From positions 8,261,334 to 8,292,060 of the forward strand of contig NC_049994.1 of the NCBI RefSeq assembly GCF_000003815.2: DNA of 30,727 nt, in the 5' to 3' direction. The stretch is from Branchiostoma floridae (lineage: Eukaryota; Chordata; Leptocardii; Amphioxiformes; Branchiostomatidae). Each line of letters starts with the position of its first letter. Position 1 is the first letter of the stretch. A model generated the notes under the pieces. The model saw only the letters and a list, made by a program, of their open reading frames with translations, made no database searches and had not been told where the DNA came from. Below, piece after piece: positions 1 to 10,289 of this stretch. The position numbers were made by a program, and so were the translations under genes.

Positions 1-624
1 CTTGATGGTACAGGCAAAGGCGTAAAGATGTGTAAGATTTAACCCCCCCATCCTCAATCGAATTATAAATGGTTTTCCTACTTATTCTCCCTGGTCCTCC
101 ATGCCAGATAAATGAAAAAAAATTTCCTTTCATATCGTTGAAAAAAAGACTTATCAGGGTTTTGAAGGACCTGAAAGAGATATGTGAATGGAGAAGTGAT
201 CAATGAGTTAATAATAGTTACTTTACCAAACAAAGATATTCCCTTAATTCTCCATGGATACAAAAGTCTATCTAATTTTGCTAATCTGGGTTCAAAGTTC
301 AGATCAACAATGGTATCTAAATCCTGTGGTATGTGAACACCCAAAACTTCTACATTACCATATACCCATTGAAATGGGAGATGGGTGGGTAATTTAAAAT
401 TAGTATTTTTTCAAGGTTCCAATCCTAAGTATTCTACATTTTTCAAAATTCAAAGTAAGGGCAGAAATACAAGAAAAACTTTCTAGATCTTTAAGGAGGG
501 CATAGAAAGATGCTAGAGTAGGAGTGAAGGGGAAGTCCGTATCATCTGCGAACTGAGAAATTTTAGTAGTCTTTCCAAGAATTGACAGGCCGGTCAAATC
601 TTCATTACCGCGGACCTTCTTCAT
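1..624 (-). pseudogene. LINE reverse transcriptase C-terminal part, L1/Tx1-like, frameshifted
   Basis: Read on the minus strand from 624 down to 1, this is the palm-to-thumb part of a non-LTR retrotransposon reverse transcriptase. The first segment (624-400) has the YADD-type catalytic motif as ISQFADDTDF, with a GLSILGK stretch just before it. The next segment (about 410-110) reads VEVLGVHIP, NFEPRLAKLDRLLYPW and GKVTIINSLITSPFTYLF, as in the L1/Tx1 thumb. The last (about 112-1) reads FIWHGGPGRISRKTIYNS then EDGG, like the FIWNGK..RIKR..DGGL block of this group. The three segments are in different frames. The changes fall at homopolymer runs (T6 near 408-413; A8 near 114-121), so this copy is dead. 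The window edge cuts its 3' side and an M1 arm abuts its 5' side. Family is from memory of conserved blocks; clade is less sure than the RT call. Confidence 0.85.
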
Positions 625-630
625 CTTTGG

Positions 631-700
631 AACTCATTGAGTATCTTTCGAACCCTGCAGTGACGCAAGCGTGACGCAAGTGCAGTAAGAGGGCACCTTT
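631..700 (+). repeat. M1 MITE, solo right arm
   Basis: The stretch ATTGAGTATCTTTCGAACCC, then CAGTGACGCAAGC and GTGCAGTAAGAGGGCACCTTT, matches the right arm of the full M1 copies at 7071-7322 and 17228-17449. No matching left arm is found upstream; the LINE fragment adjoins directly, so only half the element remains. Confidence 0.6.
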
Positions 701-1939
701 AGAAATAGGATAATCTTTGGCCCGCCGACTATAGAAGGCGTGTAATTTGGACCATAAGGTCGAGAATGGTCGCCAGACTCGTCATCCATGGCTACTACAA
801 TAATATGATATGTGTGATGGTAAAAAAAAAGATGGACGTTTTCTCCTTTATAGTAGGCGAACATTGACGTCTGTCTGTTTGTTTAGATCAAATTGAAGAT
901 TTTAGACGTGCCCTTTTTATTGCTGCCTTTGCAAATTCCAAGTAAAAATTCACACTGCAGAAATTGTAATAAACATCTAACTTCTAAGGTCATCAAGTTT
1001 TTTTTAAAGCATCCTAGACAGTTATAGATTCATTTACATATGTGATAAGATAATCTTTGACAAAGACAAGGATATTGTATACTAATGTCTCATGATTGAT
1101 GTGGTCATAAAGTAATTTTTGCCTCCTGGATAGTTATTTATCTGCAAACTATTAAGCAACAGAATTTGTCAAAGTTTGTACGCTGTGTGTTTGTATCTTA
1201 TACAACCAACTGTTTTTTGCAACAACAACAAATTATTGATTCGTTTGAAAACGCAACTATGCAGACCTTTAGTTGATCCAATAATCGGTATTTGCGATGA
1301 AAAAACTATTGGGAAACTGTCAACTTTGTTAACCTTCAGATGTCAGCCACTTGTTTATGATAAATGTGGCTTTGAAAAAGTAATTACACGGTTTTCTTAC
1401 CTTTCAGTCCCCTATAATAGATCCTAATAATTAGAAATGTATATTGTGACATCTTATAAAATGTGTTAGGGAAGAGACTTCAATCTTATTATGTGAGTCA
1501 CGAAAGACAAGTCGCTGACTTGCAAGATAGTTTTTTCAGTCCACAATTTGATGACCAAGCAGCGAAAAAGTGAAGTCCTACATAAATGATTCATATATGT
1601 ATGAAATCATGTTTTGCCAATAGATGCACTTTTTTGCTTCTAGGCAAAACAGGCCAGTTACAAATGGAGGAAAATCGATGTATAATAATGACCAATACCA
1701 AACTGCCCAACCATGCAGAGGAATTCACTGAGCATGGAAATGGGTACATAGTGTCTAATAAGCACACTGCACTTCGGTCTACGAAGCCTAGATACCAAGA
1801 CCTCTTAGGCCAAATAAATGTACTGTTTATGATTCAATCATGTAGCGGTGCAATGCGCTTAATTTTTCATCAAATATGGAATGGTTTATTTAAATTTTTC
1901 ATCGCGATGTTGCCATGTTAATGGAAAGTTCGTTTTCAA
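701..1939. other. No supported feature
   Basis: AT-rich sequence. Open frames of 83 and 111 codons (1176-1427; 1586-1921, plus strand) match no family I recognise and show no domain pattern. The part just before 1940 could be more of the following LINE fragment, but I cannot align it. Confidence 0.5.
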
Positions 1940-2445
1940 AGGTGGCATTTGCCATTTGTGCCACCTTGAACTAGACATATTAGGCGCTGAATGTTGGGCG
2001 TCTGGAGTCCGCAAGACATTAGAGGAATGTCGTTTTGGCTACGTCTGGCATTCTCCCATGTCATCTGTCTTGAATTCATCACAAATTATTCCATCCATCG
2101 ATCAACGTTTAAAAGAACTTTCGTGGAAGAAATGCGCAGCAACAACAAACTACGAGCATACAGATTATACTTAAGACTACCTACAACGAGGAGAAATACT
2201 TTAAAATTAACATTCGACACAGAATAGCCATCATAAACTTCGGATTAGTTCGCACAAACTCCATATTGAAAAGGGCAGACATAATCTGGCAGTATTGTAA
2301 CCGTGTACACTGTGTGCGCTGTACTTTATACACCAAGGAAAGAAACGTCCTCTTCGATTGCATGCAAGATATGTTCCTTAATTTTCGTTATATGAATAGT
2401 AAAGAAAAATTCATATTCCTTCTGACAACAATGGCAGCTAGATAA
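1940..2445 (+). pseudogene. LINE C-terminal fragment, decayed
   Basis: Pieces in shifting frames resemble the C-terminal region of marine-invertebrate non-LTR retrotransposon proteins. LGAECWASG (about 1980) fits the YGAEVWG block. NNKLRAYRLY (2141-2170) fits the KLRTYRLFK block. After a frame change the frame 2182-2445 continues with NEEKYFKINIRHRIAI, then a C..C...C cluster (WQYCNRVHC, VRCTLYTKERNVLFDC) and NSKEKFIFLLTT before its stop. This matches the usual order: KLR block, short alpha-helical block, zinc-knuckle-like CxxC...C, and a KF..LL ending. At least one frameshift near 2180 and weak matches upstream show it is a relic. Family recognition is from memory of block order; the clade is not resolved. 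Confidence 0.6.
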
Positions 2446-2971
2446 TGACAACAATGGCAACGAGATAACTCCTGAGTTGATTACATTATTACATTATTGA
2501 TTACATCTGCCCATATGTTTATAACTGTGTTAAGAAGAGAGAACAATAACTACTATATCATTTCATGTTGTCATGAAACCAAAATTATTTCGCTGTGTGT
2601 ACATAAGAGCAAACATTTTTACTAATGGTATTGTTTTACATTAAACAAAGATATCTCACATACTATGTAACTACCAAAGTTTTTATTTTTATTTCTATAA
2701 CATGAAAGTTTTTTATATCTATGGTGCATGCAGGCTACTACACAATTATTATTACACAATCCATCTTCCTTGCATCAGGACATACCGAAAGTAAATGTCA
2801 AACGGATAATGTCATAACTATCTCCTACATCACTCCGTCAATCAGCGACATACTGGCATTTCACATACCGCTTATTTGACGTACTTGAGCGACGAACTGG
2901 ATTGCATATCGTGATATTAAATGTACGTAGGTAGGTCATGAGCTTATAATTCGTTGATCAATGGGGTTTCC
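2446..2971. other. No supported feature
   Basis: AT-rich. The first part (ATTACATTATTACATTATTG, 2480-2500) may be the 3' untranslated tail of the preceding LINE fragment. Nothing else recognised. Confidence 0.4.
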
Positions 2972-3060
2972 TTAACCCTAACCAGACTGTTTTTTTTTGG
3001 CATTCCCTGGCCTGGGTGCCCCCCAACCCCCCCTCCCCCCTTCCCTGTAATTTTGGCTTA
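2972..3060 (+). mobile_element. Possible left end of a piggyBac-like MITE
   Basis: TTAACCCTAACCAGACTG followed by a T9 run and C-rich tracts resembles the terminus TTAA-CCCTATTCAGAC of the complete element at 19425-19760 (TTAA target then CCCTA..CAGAC, then G/C homopolymers). No matching right terminus is seen downstream, so this is a truncated or unrelated end. Low confidence. Confidence 0.3.
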
Positions 3061-3437
3061 ATGTATGATCACCAAATTTGCTGGAGATGATATCCTTGTG
3101 ACGTTTTAGAATTCCTGAAATTTTTATATCATTATGACATAATGTGACGTAATTATGACCTTATTAATTGTGTTGTTTGGCTAAAAAGGGAAATTCTCGT
3201 AATACCTAAAAATATCACACAAAAGTTAACAAGAAAGGTTTTTTTATCAATATTTAAGTCTTCTAAGGCTTTTGTTGTCAAAAGCCACCACAACAACTTA
3301 AAAATGACGTCTGTTTTTGAGCTATCATTTTCAATCCGCCATCTTGGATCATCAACCTCAAATGTCTTAAGATACATATTTTTCAACATATAACCCCAAA
3401 ATCCCGTAAAATCCGATTAAAACGTTCACATAGAAAT

Positions 3438-3535
3438 TAAGAAAATTCGTTCTTTATCTCTGAAATTCGTTGAGTATCTTTCGAACCCCGCAGTGCCTTA
3501 CTGGTGTCGCAAGTGCAGTGAGATACCACCTTTAA
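3438..3535 (+). repeat. M1 MITE, solo right arm with part of the interior
   Basis: The interior AAGAAAATTCGTTCTTTATC is identical to the full copy at 7071-7322, followed by the arm TTCGAACCCCGCAGTGCC and AGTGAGATACCACCTTT. The left arm is missing: nothing complementary appears in the preceding 400 bp. Confidence 0.65.
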
Positions 3536-4007
3536 CGTCATGGTGTGAATTTTGAGATAAGTGTCGAAGCCTCAAGCTTACCATTGCAATGGTCGTTACC
3601 AAATCATTCAATATCATATCTGATGGATAAGCTGGTGAAATTTAATCACACTCTTGTGACTACTTCTTTTGTGCAGCTAATGACTCAGAGCTAATACAGC
3701 GTGAGTGCCGCTCCAGTGATGTATGTTTTGTACATAAGCCCAATGGGGTATAAGGACTGTATCCATCTACTCTCGGTCGTATTTCAAGATGGAGTCTTTA
3801 GAAAATGCTGACTGTAACTTGTTCTTGTACAGTGGTTTACTTGTAGAATAAATTTACTAAATGTATTACATTCACCGTCACCAACCTTCCACACAACAGC
3901 TAACAATGGGTAATGTAATAATGATAGCGTTTTGAGGTTGTTGATATGTAGCTAAATGAATAGGTATTTTGTAATATTACGTTGCTTGGCTATGTTTGTG
4001 ATTTTGT
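3536..4007. other. No supported feature
   Basis: No domain, repeat or clear inverted structure recognised. Confidence 0.4.
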
Positions 4008-4262
4008 CGCGCCTTGGTGACAATGGCGCGGTTACATATGTCGTGCGATAGTTGTACGATTTTGATGCGGTAGAATTTTCAAGCTGGCTGCATCAGAACC
4101 AACCACCGACAAGTAATACAAGACAGTATTTTGTGTCTCAAGTCAGCTGTACGCTGAAGTAAACATGCATGTCTGTCCCCCGAAAAAAGCCTGAAGTTAG
4201 CAATCGTACGACGACCGCACTTGTAACCTTTGTGACCGTGCTCTTTGTAGCCATCGCATGCC
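4008..4262. repeat. Foldback-like imperfect inverted repeat (possible MITE)
   Basis: The left part (about 4015-4068; GGTGACAA, GGTTACATATGTCGTGCG, TTGTACGATT) is similar to the reverse complement of the right part (about 4200-4255; GGTCACAAAGGTTACAAG, GCGGTCGTCGTACGATT). The arms match over roughly 45 bp with a few small indels. No target duplication could be fixed, so outer limits are approximate. Confidence 0.45.
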
Positions 4263-4382
4263 TAGGTTGACTTAGAAGTTTTCGTAGGGTGGATCTCAAT
4301 ATAAACACTGCTTTCTACTTTTTTTCTTTCGTGTTTGCTTTCTATTTGCGCCATGATGAGAATTTTCGATGCCATCAGGTTT

Positions 4383-4675
4383 AGAAGACAAAGGTGGTTC
4401 ATGTAGTTAGGAGACCACCAAACACATTAGTCCACAAAGCCTACTACCAGGAGTTTCAAAACCCAAGACCACGTGGTAGACCTCCGAAGCGCTGGAAGGA
4501 CCATATTACAAAAGACACTGGACTGAGTTAAAAGTCTGCGGAAAAAAAGTGCAAAAGACCGTGGAGAGTTCTGACGTAGAGGAGCAAGGGACCAGTCCCT
4601 GGCCTCAGCACTTAGGCAGGCAGGCGGGAGAGTTAAAAATGAGGATAGGAGGAGGTGAGGTGAGGTGAGGTGTAA
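4383..4675 (+). pseudogene. LINE 3' end: C-terminal peptide relic and GGTGA tail
   Basis: The conserved C-terminal block of many invertebrate LINEs is visible in two frames: RRQRWF (4383-4400), then after a shift VRRPPNTLVHKAYYQ and PRPRGRPPKRWKDHI (to about 4508), then KDTGLS, a stop, KSAEKK and PWRVLT. The family pattern is RLRWFGHV.R.P...RGRP.KRW.D.I..D....AE....R..WR. The GRPPKRW motif at 4475-4495 is the strongest mark. In-frame stops near 4530 and 4575 and a frameshift near 4400 show it is dead. It ends in a short (GGTGA)n run at 4654-4672, probably the tail of the inserted copy. Confidence 0.8.
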
Positions 4676-5121
4676 GAATTGTGTGGTAGATCTTCACAAC
4701 GTAACTGTTTACTTTCAAATGCATGTTTGCATCTTCCTAGCAAACCTCCAGGGTTATGAATAACTCACTACAGCGTATTCGTGGAAAGATAAAGTATCAT
4801 TATGCCTGTCAGACTGGAGATTACAATCTAGTAGAATCAATCAATAGTAGAATCAATCAATAGAATCAACGATTTTGCCGGTAGAGATCTCGAAGGATTT
4901 TGCAAAAATTCAGAGGTTTGCAACTTTCAAGTTGATTCATATCTACCTAGACAAATGAATTGACTTAAGATTTAAGATTTATAGATCTCATTGAGGTTGC
5001 TCTCGGTCTAATCAGTCCTATCTCAATTTCTGACATGGCATGTACAATAAAAACTTTTCTGATGCACCGTAGTCGGGGAAATTCAAATGCCAAGCAAGCA
5101 TTTTTGTATCTCAATTGGGCA

Positions 5122-5584
5122 TAGGGGTAGGTACCGGTACAGAAAATTCAGATCCAGGGCCGGCTCAGTTCCAGAGGATCAGGTCCAGGCCAGGACCTGA
5201 ACCTGGACCTAATTTAGTATGTGAAAACTTGTGAATGGACGATACTCAAAACAAATTCAATGGTTCATTTCGCTACAAGTAAATCTGTCTTGTGGAGTAT
5301 TGGAATTTCACTGGTGTATTGAAATCCTACGAGTCTAACTGCATCTGTACGATTGATTGTAAAACTTGTTAGAAATGACTATAGGCTTCACTCTGCTTCG
5401 CTCTTGTTATTTTTTTTTTACCGATAAGCCCCCAAACGTGCGAATGACTGATCATACAATCGATTCATTTTACAATCGGCCCAACATCTGTTCCATTGAA
5501 TTTTTGTCAGTTCCGGTATTTTCGGACCGGTCCAATAAAAAAAAAATGATTTGTACCGGTACACCGTACCTGTACCCACTCCTA
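5122..5584. mobile_element. hAT-like non-autonomous element (463 bp)
   Basis: The left end TAGGGGTAGGTACCGGTAC and the reverse complement of the right end (TAGGAGTGGGTACAGGTACG, followed by GTGTACCGGTAC) form related terminal repeats. The TAGGGGTGGG-like start is common in hAT elements. The inside carries short palindromes (AGGTCCAGGCCAGGACCT near 5190; GGACCGGTCC near 5524). A clean 8-bp target duplication is not seen. The open frame at 5366-5599 inside is not meaningful. Confidence 0.5.
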
Positions 5585-7070
5585 GCTTCACATGCTTAAT
5601 GGCCTTGCAATCAATCAGAACACGGCTGACGCAAATGGCACGTCATGGCGTCAACCCCTGATAACCCTACCTTTGTATTTACCGTTACACGCCGATGTGT
5701 AGAGTGACCAGAATGTATTTAAAATAGTACCAAGGACATTGTCATGAACGTTGATCATAAGGCCACATAAATTTCATTTCTTGCTTCTCGTTTTTAATTT
5801 TTTTTTCATTCCCCCCCTCCCCCCAAAAAAAATCCAAAAGTCCAAAGAAAAAATTATAACGGTTTTGACGTCACAAACTTTTAGATATTACCATTCAGAG
5901 CCACATACACATAATTTCAGTCTAAAAACATTGCATTTCATTCATAACAACATATAAATTCAGCCTAAAACAAAGCCTTTTATTCAGAACAAATCAAAGG
6001 AAGGGTTCATTGGATATAAAACGTGCCATTAAACTCATCAGGCTGTTATTTGTTTGTGTAGTCTAAGCCGTATATCTTCACCACAGACTCTTAGAAATAG
6101 ATTTTTTGACCGGTTGGTCCAATTTCTTTTCTGACAAAAACCCGAGAAGCAACAAATAAATTTGGTGTGGCCTAATATACTTTAGAAATCCCATAGCATC
6201 GTGCAGATTGAGGTAACACGCTGAAACTCTATGCGATTCGCTTAAGATTCACATTCCTTGAACCTTGAACGTGGACATCAGGGATGTCATCACGGGTCGC
6301 AATGGATCCTTCTTCACATTCACATTGGATGAAGATTCACATTCCTGTTATAGAAAGTTCGCATGTACAAGATTGAGAAGGTTACTGAACATGTATGCTG
6401 AATAAAACGTCCTGTACCATTATCCTTTATGGCACTGTTTTGTCTATATGGACTTCCGTCTGACGACCAGAAAGCCGTTTCATACATCGCTAGCCATTCA
6501 TGAAATTGTCTGGTGCATTACGCTTTCAGCTGTAATTGACCCATGCCTTCCTCCCTTGTGTAGTACCAAGGTGTGAAGACTGATTGCAACGCCTCTAAGA
6601 ATCGCAAAATAACTGCCCACACGATAAACAAGCTGAAGCTTAAGTAAAAGACGTCAGAGATCCCCTCTTTCCGTTGCGAACGGCGTTCGAAGCGTATACT
6701 TGCGTCTTACTTCTAGTTGGGGTCAGCATTGGTGAAGCAAGTGTATTGATGGTCATATGCTGGGGTATTAAATACTTTTGGACTTAAGCCACTGCGTGCT
6801 GGCAAAGGAAATGAACCATTCAGTGGAAACGAAGTTGTAAATCCTTAGGGTGACTGTTTCCTCTAAGAACGATGCCAGAGGGCTTGGGAAAAGGCTCTAC
6901 ACCATAGCGTCGTAGTTCCATAGCATTTGAGAAATAAAGATCACCATGAATGATAGTACTTCATACAATGATACAAAAAGGTATCTACCAAAAATGTATA
7001 TGCCATGGAACGTTTAACCATGAAATTGGTTTGGCAAATGTAAAAGAATTTCTTTAGAAACTTTCGGTCA
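5585..7070. other. No supported feature
   Basis: Short homopolymer and C-rich runs near 5810-5830. The motif GATTCACATTCC occurs at about 6246 and 6338. No gene or named repeat recognised. Confidence 0.4.
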
Positions 7071-7322
7071 AGGCAAACGGATGTCTGACTTGACGTGCGG
7101 CACGCTTGCGGCATTGCTGCGTTCGTTCACTGCGTCACTGTTTTGTTATTTTCTTCGATTTTTTATGATTCAGATATTGCGCAATACGTAAAAGTATAAC
7201 ATAAAAGACGACAAAATATACAACAAGTAAGAAAATTCGTTCTTTATCTCTGAAATTCGTTGAGCATCTTCCGAACGCAGCAATGCCGCAAGCTGGCCGC
7301 ACGTCAAGTGAGAGGGGGCCTT
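7071..7322 (+). mobile_element. M1 MITE, full copy
   Basis: The inner 37 bp of the arms (7089-7125 and 7272-7308) are inverted copies with only two differences (CTTGACGTGCGGC.. to ..TGCTGCGTTCG). The similarity continues outward more weakly to about 7071 and 7322. The AT-rich interior (TTGTTATTTTCTTCG, ATATTGCGCAATACG, AAGAAAATTCGTTCTTT) is shared with the copies at 14657, 17228 and 17470. It has no coding capacity, so it is a non-autonomous element. The target duplication is unclear. Confidence 0.75.
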
Positions 7323-7455
7323 TATACACGAGCAATCATTTATATATCCATGGTGCAATGGAACCGATGGAAATGCTACCAGAAAGGTAAGCCTAGTTTT
7401 ACATAAAATGAAGATGGCATTTATGTATGAGAGGATGTGAATTGCCTTAAGCTAA

Positions 7456-7479
7456 GGGCACAACCTGCCGTGCGTGCAA
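7456..7479 (+). repeat. Left terminal inverted repeat of the 3.9-kb transposon
   Basis: 24 bp starting GGGCACAACC, inverted partner at 11323-11346 with two mismatches (T/C at position 11, G/A at position 17). Confidence 0.8.
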
Positions 7480-8070
7480 ATACGTACTGGCTACGTGCCA
7501 AAACGTGGACTTTTTGGGATCCGTAAGTGGTAAATACCACCTCCGTACGTACTCGTAGGGAATCCGACGGATTTTCGAGTCCGCAGACACGCCGTAGAAC
7601 ATTACGTGTAGGCAAAACTGTGTGCCATCGGGCTGCGAATTCGCCCCCCGTACGTGCCTGCACGGGCGACGCGCCTGCCCTGTACAGCCTCACACAGCAC
7701 GAAAACAACTTTTTAAGCAAAGTTTCAGAGATACGTATAAAGCCCTTAAAGGCGGAGAAATATTTCAGCAGATTTTAAGATCTATTAAAGGCATCGGAAA
7801 CATACATTTGGCATTTGGCGTTTGTAAATCTAACTTAATCTGTTGTGTTTCTTTACGTGAATTTTACATGTATTTTAGTATGCCGAAAAGACAACTTAAA
7901 TGTCTCAAAAATATTTTCTGTCAAAACGGACAAATACCGTTTCTCTAGATCTGTTACAAAATACATGTTAACCGGCTTAGTCAAATGTAATAAGCCTTTG
8001 TCTGGTGTAAGATAAAACATTGCGTCATCTGTTTTATAACAGTGGTAAGATTTACAGTCATTTACGCAAA

Positions 8071-9110
8071 GAAGGGAAGACCTCCCCCGTTAATATATTT
8101 GCCAAGACGTATATAAAATGTTGCGTATTTCTGTAAAACATACGACATGTTTAATCTTTGAATCCGCGCAGTTTAAGCGAACTAGGGGAGACCTCCCCCG
8201 TTTAGCATATATGCTGCCAAAACGTATATGAAATGTTGCGTATTTCTGTAAAACATACAACAAGTTTAATCTTTGAATCCGCGCAGTAACTTGGGAGACC
8301 TCCCCCGTTTAGCTTATATATTGTCAAGACGTATATGAAATGTTGCGTATTTCTGTAAAACATACAACAAGTTTAATCTTTGAATCCGCGCAGTTTAAGC
8401 GAACTAGGGGAGACCTCCCCCGTTTAGCTTATATGCTGCCAAAACGTATATGAAATGTTGCGTATTTCTGTTGAACATACGACATGTTTAATCTTTGAAT
8501 CCGCGCAGTTTAAGCGAACTAGGGGAGACCCCCCCCCCCGTTTAGCTTATATGTTGCCAAAACGTATATGAAATGTTGCGTATTTCTGTAAAACATACTA
8601 CATGTTTAATCTTTGAATCCGCGCAGTTTAAGCGAACTAGGGGAGACCTCCCTTGTTTAGCTTATATGTTGCCAAGACGTATATGAATTGTTGCGTACTT
8701 CTGTTGAACATACGACATGTTTAATCTTTGAATCCGCGCAGTTTAAGCGAACTAGGGGAGACCTCCCCCGTTTAGCTTTTATGTTGTCAAGACGTATATG
8801 AAATGTTGCGTATTTCTGTAAAACATACAACAAGTTTAATCTTTGAATCCGCGCAGTTTAAGCGAACTAGGGGAGACCTCCCCCGTTTAGCTTATATGCT
8901 GCCAAAACGTATATGAAATGTTGCGTATTTCTGTTGAACATACGACATGTTTAATCTTTGAATCCGCGTAGCTTAAGCAAACTTGGGGGCACTACCCCCG
9001 TCATCTATTAGCTAATACAGTCTCAAAGGTTTTATGAAACGTTGCCTTTTTCTGCTCAACATACGGCATGTTTGAAGCGCAGTTTATGCGAACAGGAGGA
9101 GACCCTTTCC
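8071..9110 (+). repeat. Tandem array 1, ~115-bp unit, about 9 copies
   Basis: Units are marked by GGGGAGACCTCCCCCGTTTA at 8185, 8293, 8407, 8522, 8641, 8755, 8871 and 8985, with a first weaker unit at 8074 and a last decayed one near 9095. Spacing is 108-119 bp. Each unit also has ACGTATATGAAATGTTGCG, TTCTGTAAAACATAC and TTTGAATCCGCGCAG. The mark itself can fold (GGGAG-AC-CTCCC). TGTTGCGTAT and ATACGACA in the same unit form a second imperfect hairpin. Two sub-variants (CTGTAAAACATAC and CTGTTGAACATAC) are intermixed. Confidence 0.9.
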
Positions 9111-9996
9111 TTTTTATTTTATACCGCATATATGTTCTGAAATTCCAGGGTCTAAATCAGGGTGAGGCCGCCTGTTTTCTTTGTGGCAAGTTGACCCTCG
9201 CGCTAAGAGACGGTAGAAATCCCGACTACTGCTATGAATATCTCCGCGACTCAACCTCTGCTTGAAGAATAAGGATGTAGTAGGTATAGCGTTTTGTGCA
9301 GTGAGTTGTGTTTTCTCTATAAAACGGCAAGCAGTTATAACGTTCTTACTACAGGTAAATGTACGAAATATGTTTATTTCTTTATCTACAAGCAAGCATC
9401 GAGAAAGAACAGTTTGTGCACACAGGCGGTGTCTTCTCGTGTTGCTCGTGTTTATTTGGGTTATGGACAAAGATGTAAATTTATTCAGCGTTATTTCGTA
9501 CTCGCCATGGGGCGCACGCCTCCGTCCGTCCAAGGAGGTTGAACTTCCTTGGTCCGTCTGTGGCACAGCTGTGTCATGTGATAGGATGTATCCAATGGCA
9601 GAAAAGAGTGGGGGGTTCAAATTTACGGGCCATACGTACGACAAGGAGCGGTTATTTTCCAGGCGTTCATTTTTGAAGAGAAGTATTGAAGAAAGTTTGG
9701 GCCTGTTCTAGCCCGCAAGTTGTGGCCGCGACACCGCTTTTACCGCCTAGGACCCCCGGTGACGGAATTTGACTCAAAGATACGAGGTGGCTATCATTCT
9801 GTACAAGCTGTTGTTGTTGGAAATCGACACAGAATGGGAAATCACGGCCCTTGTACCATCCGGATTAATAGAAGCCGACACTGCAAGCTGAACATGTTTC
9901 GCGTTCACAGAATGCAGGACCATCCAACAACACGAGTCATATCGGCCACTACTCTAGATCTTACCGGATTCTTATTCCTGTGGTGACCAGATCTAG
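9111..9996. other. Transposon core, no recognised gene
   Basis: This part is richer in CpG than the flanks. It carries overlapping open frames: plus 9068-9265 (ending with CFLCGKLTLALRDGRNPDYC), plus 9262-9711, and minus 9114-9644 (176 codons). None matches a transposase or any family I know, and they contradict one another across strands. A piece open at 9763-9891 (plus) reads YEVAIILYKLLLLEIDTEW and is in the same frame as the cysteine-rich frame at 9997. Remnant coding sequence or a captured host fragment is possible. Confidence 0.35.
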
Positions 9997-10158
9997 ATGG
10001 AACTGTGCATGTGTGCTCTTTGTAACTTACGCCGAGACGCTTCGCCCGACACTGGAAATGGGACTGTGGACTGCTGCACGGAATTGCGCAACCGCTGTGA
10101 TTGTTTCAACTGCCGACTACATCAGATTAAAAGGCCACAAATACCTAGTAGGCAGTAG
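9997..10158 (+). CDS. Small cysteine-rich open frame, unknown, in transposon core
   Basis: An ATG-started frame of 53 codons with eight cysteines. It has two C-x-C-x2-C clusters of the same spacing (CMCALC at residues 4-9 and CDCFNC at 33-38) and a CC pair between them. Such spacing could bind metal, but I know no family with this arrangement. Upstream, the same frame stays protein-like to about 9763 apart from stops at 9889-9891 (TGA), about 9955 (TAG) and 9994-9996 (TAG). It may therefore be the last part of a decayed longer coding sequence, or an exon with its acceptor at ..ATCTAG just before the ATG. It lies between the two tandem arrays. Whether it is translated is unknown; chance cannot be excluded. 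Confidence 0.25.
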   Translation: MELCMCALCNLRRDASPDTGNGTVDCCTELRNRCDCFNCRLHQIKRPQIPSRQ

Positions 10159-10289
10159 TTTTTTTTTACTCTTCCATGTAATATTTTCTCGTAATTCAAT
10201 AAAATTTCAAAGTTTCATCCATTGTATTTTCTTGCTTTGAAATGTGCTAATGATGTGCTAATGCTAATTCTAAAATGGCGCTTATATCC

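Noticed and set aside
1586-2174. Two overlapping plus frames as a single host gene
   Set aside because: The right part matches LINE C-terminal blocks in mixed frames, and the left part has no pattern.
7421-7720. 99-codon minus frame and overlapping plus frames
   Set aside because: They span the transposon's left end and terminal repeat; stop-poor CpG sequence explains them.
8071-9110. CRISPR-like array of repeats and spacers
   Set aside because: The whole 115-bp unit is repeated, with no variable spacers, and the context is eukaryotic.
9114-9644. 176-codon minus-strand frame, the longest in the window
   Set aside because: No recognisable domain, overlapped by plus frames of similar length, no splice or start context, and inside a transposon core.
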